Shown piece by piece: positions 5,911-8,846 of a DNA stretch of 8,846 nt (the stretch's first letter is position 1; every line of letters starts with the position of its first letter). The notes below the pieces were generated by a model. It was not told the DNA's origin. It made no database searches and worked only from the letters and a program-made list of their open reading frames with translations. The position numbers and the translations under genes are program-made. This stretch comes from Campylobacteraceae bacterium (GTDB taxonomy: Bacteria > Campylobacterota > Campylobacteria > Campylobacterales > Sulfurovaceae): the NCBI GenBank assembly GCA_026995985.1, contig JALWNF010000267.1, positions 1-8,846 on the forward strand, in the 5' to 3' direction.

Positions 5911-6826
5911 TCTCTATATACCTATCTATCTTTTCTAAAATCTCATTTTGAATCTCTAATTCTAGCTCTATGACTGAAAGAGGTAACTTAAACTCTTGCA
6001 TTTTAACTTCATCTTTTTGAGTAACTAAAAGAGAGGTAGCACCTACTTCTGACATCTTCTCTTTTAGTTTACTCTCATTAAAAAAGGCGTGGTCTTCAAG
6101 ATAGTACTCAGCTACTACACCTTTTGGTAAAAAGGGTTTTAGACGATGTGGATTTGAGATTGCGGTTGCTAAAAGCATCTTATTTGTAGCATTTTTTACT
6201 TTCACAACTCTTTTAAAATCTTTTTCTTCATAAAGAGATAAATTAGCAAATCTTTTTATAAAGAAAAATTCACGAAAAGGACCAGCAGGAAGAGGCATAT
6301 AGTTTTTAATAGTTTTAGGAAAAAGTAAAATTTCATATTTTTTTATATCAACCCTATTGAAACCATCATCTAAAAAGACAACCTTTGCACCCTGCTCTAT
6401 TGCCCTTTCAATAGCAATATGGCGATTTTCAGAGACAATAACTGAAGCACTACTCTTTAGAGATTTTGCCATTAACATTGGCTCATCTCCTGAACTCTTA
6501 ACATCAGTTAAAATCTCCCCTCGTCTACTGACCTCAACTAAACCTCTACTCTCTCGACCATACCCTCTTGAGACAACAAAAACATCTCTATATCTCTTAG
6601 CCACAGCTATGACAAATGGTGTCTTTCCACTACCTCCAATGGTTAAATTACCTATACTTACAATAGGAATACCATAGTGCTTTTTAGGAGTGAAAAGTCG
6701 TCTAAAAAGCATTAAGGTAGCATAAAAAAAAGAGAGTGGAGCAAGAAGAAAAATAATCACCCAATCAAGAAGATTAGGCTTAAAAAAGAGTCTCTCAAAA
6801 AAAGAGACTAGGTTAAAACTAAACAT
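5900..6826 (-). CDS. lpxK: tetraacyldisaccharide 4'-kinase (lipid A)
   Basis: Adds the 4'-phosphate to the tetraacyl disaccharide-1-phosphate precursor of lipid A at the inner face of the inner membrane. In 308 residues it shows an N-terminal hydrophobic anchor (about 20-42), the Walker A loop GGSGKT (64-69, Lys68), SGDEP with Asp114, LDDGF (152-156) and LPAGPFRE (179-186). DHAFF carries His246, which should pair with Asp114 as the catalytic base dyad described for the Aquifex enzyme. The usual DDGxQH reads DDGFNR here, a mild departure. The start codon overlaps the DegT stop by one base (TAATG) with no SD visible upstream, so translation probably depends on re-initiation. The end overlaps argB by 11 bases. 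The lipid A role fits an upstream nucleotide-sugar type gene, but argB is metabolically unrelated. Confidence 0.95.
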   Translation of the reverse strand: MFSFNLVSFFERLFFKPNLLDWVIIFLLAPLSFFYATLMLFRRLFTPKKHYGIPIVSIGNLTIGGSGKTPFVIAVAKRYRDVFVVSRGYGRESRGLVEVSRRGEILTDVKSSGDEPMLMAKSLKSSASVIVSENRHIAIERAIEQGAKVVFLDDGFNRVDIKKYEILLFPKTIKNYMPLPAGPFREFFFIKRFANLSLYEEKDFKRVVKVKNATNKMLLATAISNPHRLKPFLPKGVVAEYYLEDHAFFNESKLKEKMSEVGATSLLVTQKDEVKMQEFKLPLSVIELELEIQNEILEKIDRYIENEK

Positions 6827-7962
6827 TAAATATGTGCATCAGCTACTTTTTTAACTGCTTCACAAACATGCATAACCTCTGCATCTGTCATAGATGGATA
6901 GATAGGAAGAGACATAACACGCTGAAATACACCAAGAGCAACAGAGTAGTCAAAAACCTTCATAGAGTATTTCTGCTTGTAATACTCAGTTAAATGCAGT
7001 GGCATATAGTGAACAGAGATATTAACTCCCTCTTTTTTTAACTCATTTACAAAGTGGTCACGATTTTTATCTATCTCTACTATATATTGAGTCACTATAT
7101 CATCTTCATTTAAATTAGGTAGAGTTACATGGTCAACTCCAGCAAGTTCTCTGTTGTATACTTTAGCAATCTCTTGTCGCCTCTTAATACTACTCTCTAG
7201 TGCTTCAAACTCTGCTAAACAGTAAGCTGCTTCAAGTTGACTAAGGTCATATTTCCACCCAATGTCTATAACATCATAGATATAATTTACAGAACCAAAT
7301 ATATCACAATGTCTGTTATACATTCCATGGAAACCTAAAAGTCTTGCTCTCTCATCAACTACTCTATCTTTACAGACTAAGATACCTCCATTGACTGTAG
7401 AGTTACAAAGGTGTGGGGCAAAAGAAAATACGGTTATATCAGCTCCTGTATTTCCTATATATTTACCCTTATACTTTGCACCCATAGCATTAGAAGCATC
7501 TTCTATAACCTTTACATTATACTCTTTAGCTAAAGCATAGACAGCATCTAAATCCATAATATGTCCAGCCATATGGTTAATAATTACTGCCTTAAGCTTT
7601 TTACTCTTATTCTTTTTGAGTGCCTCTTCTAGATTACCTATTTCAATATTATAGTTTTTATCCTCAATATCTACAAAGATAGGTTCAGCATCAAAATGCC
7701 GTACCGTCTCTGGAACTGAAGGAAAAACATTAATACTACAGATAACCTTATCTCCTCTTTTAAAATCTAAAGCACACATGGCTAAATGTAGAGCCGATGT
7801 TCCACTAGTTGTAGCAAGGGCATTTTCACACCCAATAAAGTTTTTAAAAGAGCTCTCCAGCTTTTCTACTTTTCTATTGTCAGAAAAAGTCAAAACATCA
7901 TCTATATATTTTTTTGTATTCTCTTGAATTGATGGTTTAAAAAATTCTACTGTATTCTGCAT
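6826..7962 (-). CDS. DegT/DnrJ/EryC1/StrS-family protein lacking the PLP-binding lysine
   Basis: Fold type I protein of the sugar-aminotransferase family, 378 residues from the ATG at 7962 (normal is 360-400). Recognisable parts are TSGTSALHLA (52-61), which in the family cradles the PLP phosphate, IEDASNAMGA (153-162) with Asp155 for the pyridine nitrogen, FSF (179-181), NGG (191-193) and GWKYDLSQLEAA (235-246), which resembles the ArnB-type GYKYN box. Canonical members have FSFHxxK here; this one reads FSFAPHLCNS, with Leu185 at the lysine position and His184 beside it. It therefore cannot form the normal internal aldimine. It may be a ColD-like dehydratase-type variant, another PLP-dependent enzyme, or a non-catalytic protein. 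The ATG is favoured over an in-frame GTG at 7971 because AAGTGA lies upstream of it. It is the first gene of the lpxK-argB unit. The family is certain; the reaction is unknown. Confidence 0.88.
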   Translation of the reverse strand: MQNTVEFFKPSIQENTKKYIDDVLTFSDNRKVEKLESSFKNFIGCENALATTSGTSALHLAMCALDFKRGDKVICSINVFPSVPETVRHFDAEPIFVDIEDKNYNIEIGNLEEALKKNKSKKLKAVIINHMAGHIMDLDAVYALAKEYNVKVIEDASNAMGAKYKGKYIGNTGADITVFSFAPHLCNSTVNGGILVCKDRVVDERARLLGFHGMYNRHCDIFGSVNYIYDVIDIGWKYDLSQLEAAYCLAEFEALESSIKRRQEIAKVYNRELAGVDHVTLPNLNEDDIVTQYIVEIDKNRDHFVNELKKEGVNISVHYMPLHLTEYYKQKYSMKVFDYSVALGVFQRVMSLPIYPSMTDAEVMHVCEAVKKVADAHI

Positions 7963-7994
7963 TTTATTCACTTTTTGTTAGTTTTATTCTATTA

Positions 7995-8000
7995 ATTATA
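7995..8000 (-). promoter_or_regulatory. -10 box for the DegT-lpxK-argB operon
   Basis: TATAAT on the minus strand, about 33 bases upstream of the DegT-family ATG. The best -35 candidate (TTAACA) is 21 bases away, which is too far, so this is another promoter of the weak -35 kind. The overlapping genes suggest that one transcript from here serves all three. Confidence 0.48.
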
Positions 8001-8075
8001 CTCAATTTATATTAAATATAATGTTAAACATAATGTATTTTATCATGTTTTTTTGTGTTTTTATATAATTAACTC

Positions 8076-8106
8076 AAAAAACTTATACTTTTTTAAAAAA
8101 AGTATA
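8076..8106 (-). terminator. AT-only hairpin terminator after the DUF455 gene
   Basis: The TATAC arm and following T-run pair with the A-run and GTATA arm (8084-8106), giving a stem of about nine pairs. On the minus strand the stem begins right after the DUF455 stop and is followed by a run of six Ts (8076-8081). The hairpin-plus-U-tract order fits intrinsic termination, although the stem has only one G:C pair. It would insulate the downstream DegT operon. Confidence 0.5.
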
Positions 8107-8846
8107 CTATTTACACTCTACATTACCCAATAACTTTATCTCTAAACATGAGAATCCTGCCTCTTTTCGAGCAGAGACATTAACATATGGTCGATGTTTT
8201 TCTAAAAGTCCATAATACTCCAAGATATTAAAATAGACTTTTGGCTCTTTACCCTCTAATTTACATAGATATTTAAACCAATAATCCCCTTTTTTAACAT
8301 GAGTAATCTCCTCTTTATAAATAATATGTAAGGCATCAATAAAACGTTTAACAGATGGTATTTTTCTTTTATTTTCTAGTTTTTTTAATATTTGAGGAGT
8401 AACATCTAATCCACTTGCTTCATAATATCTTGGAACAATAGCCATTCTATCTAAAATATTTTTTGAAGTATCGACAGCTATATCAAAAAGACCACTATGA
8501 ACAGGAAAATCTCCATACTCAAACCCTAATTCCATAAGAATCGACTCAAGCATTAAGTAGTGTCTAACCTCATCAAGAGCAACCTCCAACCAATCAATCT
8601 TATACTCCTGATTCATTTTAGGATAACGATATACTGCATCAAGTGCCAAATCAATAGCAGAGTACTCAATATGTAAAATAGCATGAACCAGTGATGCTAA
8701 ACCTCTTGGTGTATGAAAATCTTTTCGTGTCACTAACTCATTTGGTTTTACAATTTTGCATTTTTTAGCATAAGATGGTTTTTCAAACTCTTTAGGAGTA
8801 AAATCTTTACTATCTATCAATTCATTTTGGCTACAATACTCCAAAG
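8107..8846 (-). CDS. DUF455 ferritin-like protein (5' end beyond the window)
   Basis: A four-helix ferritin-like protein of the DUF455 family, 246 codons visible. Numbering from the TTG at 8844, likely di-iron ligands are Glu60 in HAILHIEYSAID, Glu92 and His95 in LDEVRHY, Glu142 in YYEASGLDVTP, and Glu179/His182 in KEEITHV. These are the ExxH pairs expected of a ferritin-like di-iron site. YRYPKM, EYGDFPVHSGL and WFKYLC are also family wording. The only start-like codon near the edge is TTG at 8844, with no SD room to judge. The frame stays open to the end of the window, and relatives carry extra N-terminal residues, so I treat it as partial. The family is related in fold to tRNA hydroxylase MiaE, but its own substrate is not known to me. 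It lies upstream of the DegT unit, separated by a terminator. Confidence 0.9.
   Translation of the reverse strand, partial: LEYCSQNELIDSKDFTPKEFEKPSYAKKCKIVKPNELVTRKDFHTPRGLASLVHAILHIEYSAIDLALDAVYRYPKMNQEYKIDWLEVALDEVRHYLMLESILMELGFEYGDFPVHSGLFDIAVDTSKNILDRMAIVPRYYEASGLDVTPQILKKLENKRKIPSVKRFIDALHIIYKEEITHVKKGDYWFKYLCKLEGKEPKVYFNILEYYGLLEKHRPYVNVSARKEAGFSCLEIKLLGNVECK

Noticed and set aside
6357..6677. 106-codon plus-strand open frame antisense to lpxK
   Set aside because: It is fully inside lpxK, which carries all family motifs; no RBS, and the residues (Pro/Ser/Leu-rich) are typical of a complementary-frame shadow.
6826..7971. DegT-family gene as a decaying pseudogene
   Set aside because: No frameshift or internal stop, normal length, most family motifs kept, and tight overlap with lpxK; loss of one catalytic residue is better read as changed function.
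8010..8037. Repeated ATAATGT/TAAACATAATG wording in the DegT upstream region
   Set aside because: Short, imperfect and in very AT-rich DNA; not distinguishable from chance.
1..8846. CRISPR array, tRNA/rRNA gene, insertion sequence or prophage attachment site
   Set aside because: No regularly spaced repeats, no cloverleaf-like segment with a T-loop GTTCRA box, no transposase or integrase frame, and no terminal inverted repeats seen.

Overview
The window looks like chromosomal DNA of a low-GC (roughly one-third G+C by eye) member of the Campylobacterota, of the Sulfurimonas/Sulfurovum/Arcobacter kind. The pointers are an ArgB with the N-terminal helix and wording usual in that phylum, an MtnN that in this phylum also serves futalosine-type menaquinone synthesis, a fabD plus mtnN neighbourhood that I recall from Campylobacter, a 7TMR-DISM histidine kinase with an AHQWRQPL phosphoacceptor box, and TATAAT-type promoters with poor -35 elements. 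No genus can be fixed from this sequence alone. I see no tRNA, rRNA, CRISPR array, IS element or phage gene. No stretch without a gene exceeds 300 bases.

Left part (1-4002): mtnN (minus) and a large sensor histidine kinase (plus) diverge from an 88-bp AT-rich spacer that holds two -10 boxes and an 8-bp inverted repeat. After the kinase comes a 52-53 codon lipoprotein gene with its own good promoter. It runs head-on into fabD (minus) with no base between the two stop codons. The kinase and lipoprotein therefore sit, on the opposite strand, between two housekeeping genes (fabD and mtnN) that I recall as adjacent in Campylobacter.

Middle (4003-5062): a secreted, extremely basic L,D-transpeptidase-fold protein (minus) diverges from a 98-residue protein with two membrane segments and a coiled coil (plus). 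The stop codon of the latter overlaps that of argB in the shared tetramer TTAA.

Right part (5059-8846): a tight minus-strand operon runs DegT/DnrJ-family protein, lpxK (lipid A 4'-kinase), argB (acetylglutamate kinase), with overlaps of 1 and 11 bases. The DegT-family protein is full-length and in frame but has Leu, not Lys, where the PLP Schiff-base lysine should be. This is the most interesting point in the window. Upstream lies a DUF455 ferritin-like protein whose 5' end is cut by the window edge; it ends in an AT-only hairpin terminator.

Most genes are core metabolism or envelope functions: MTA/SAH/aminofutalosine salvage, fatty-acid initiation, lipid A, arginine and peptidoglycan. No obvious defence or mobile system is present. 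The candidates for undescribed biology are the lysine-less DegT protein coupled to lpxK, the polycationic transpeptidase, the orphan kinase with its neighbouring small lipoprotein, and the small membrane/coiled-coil protein.
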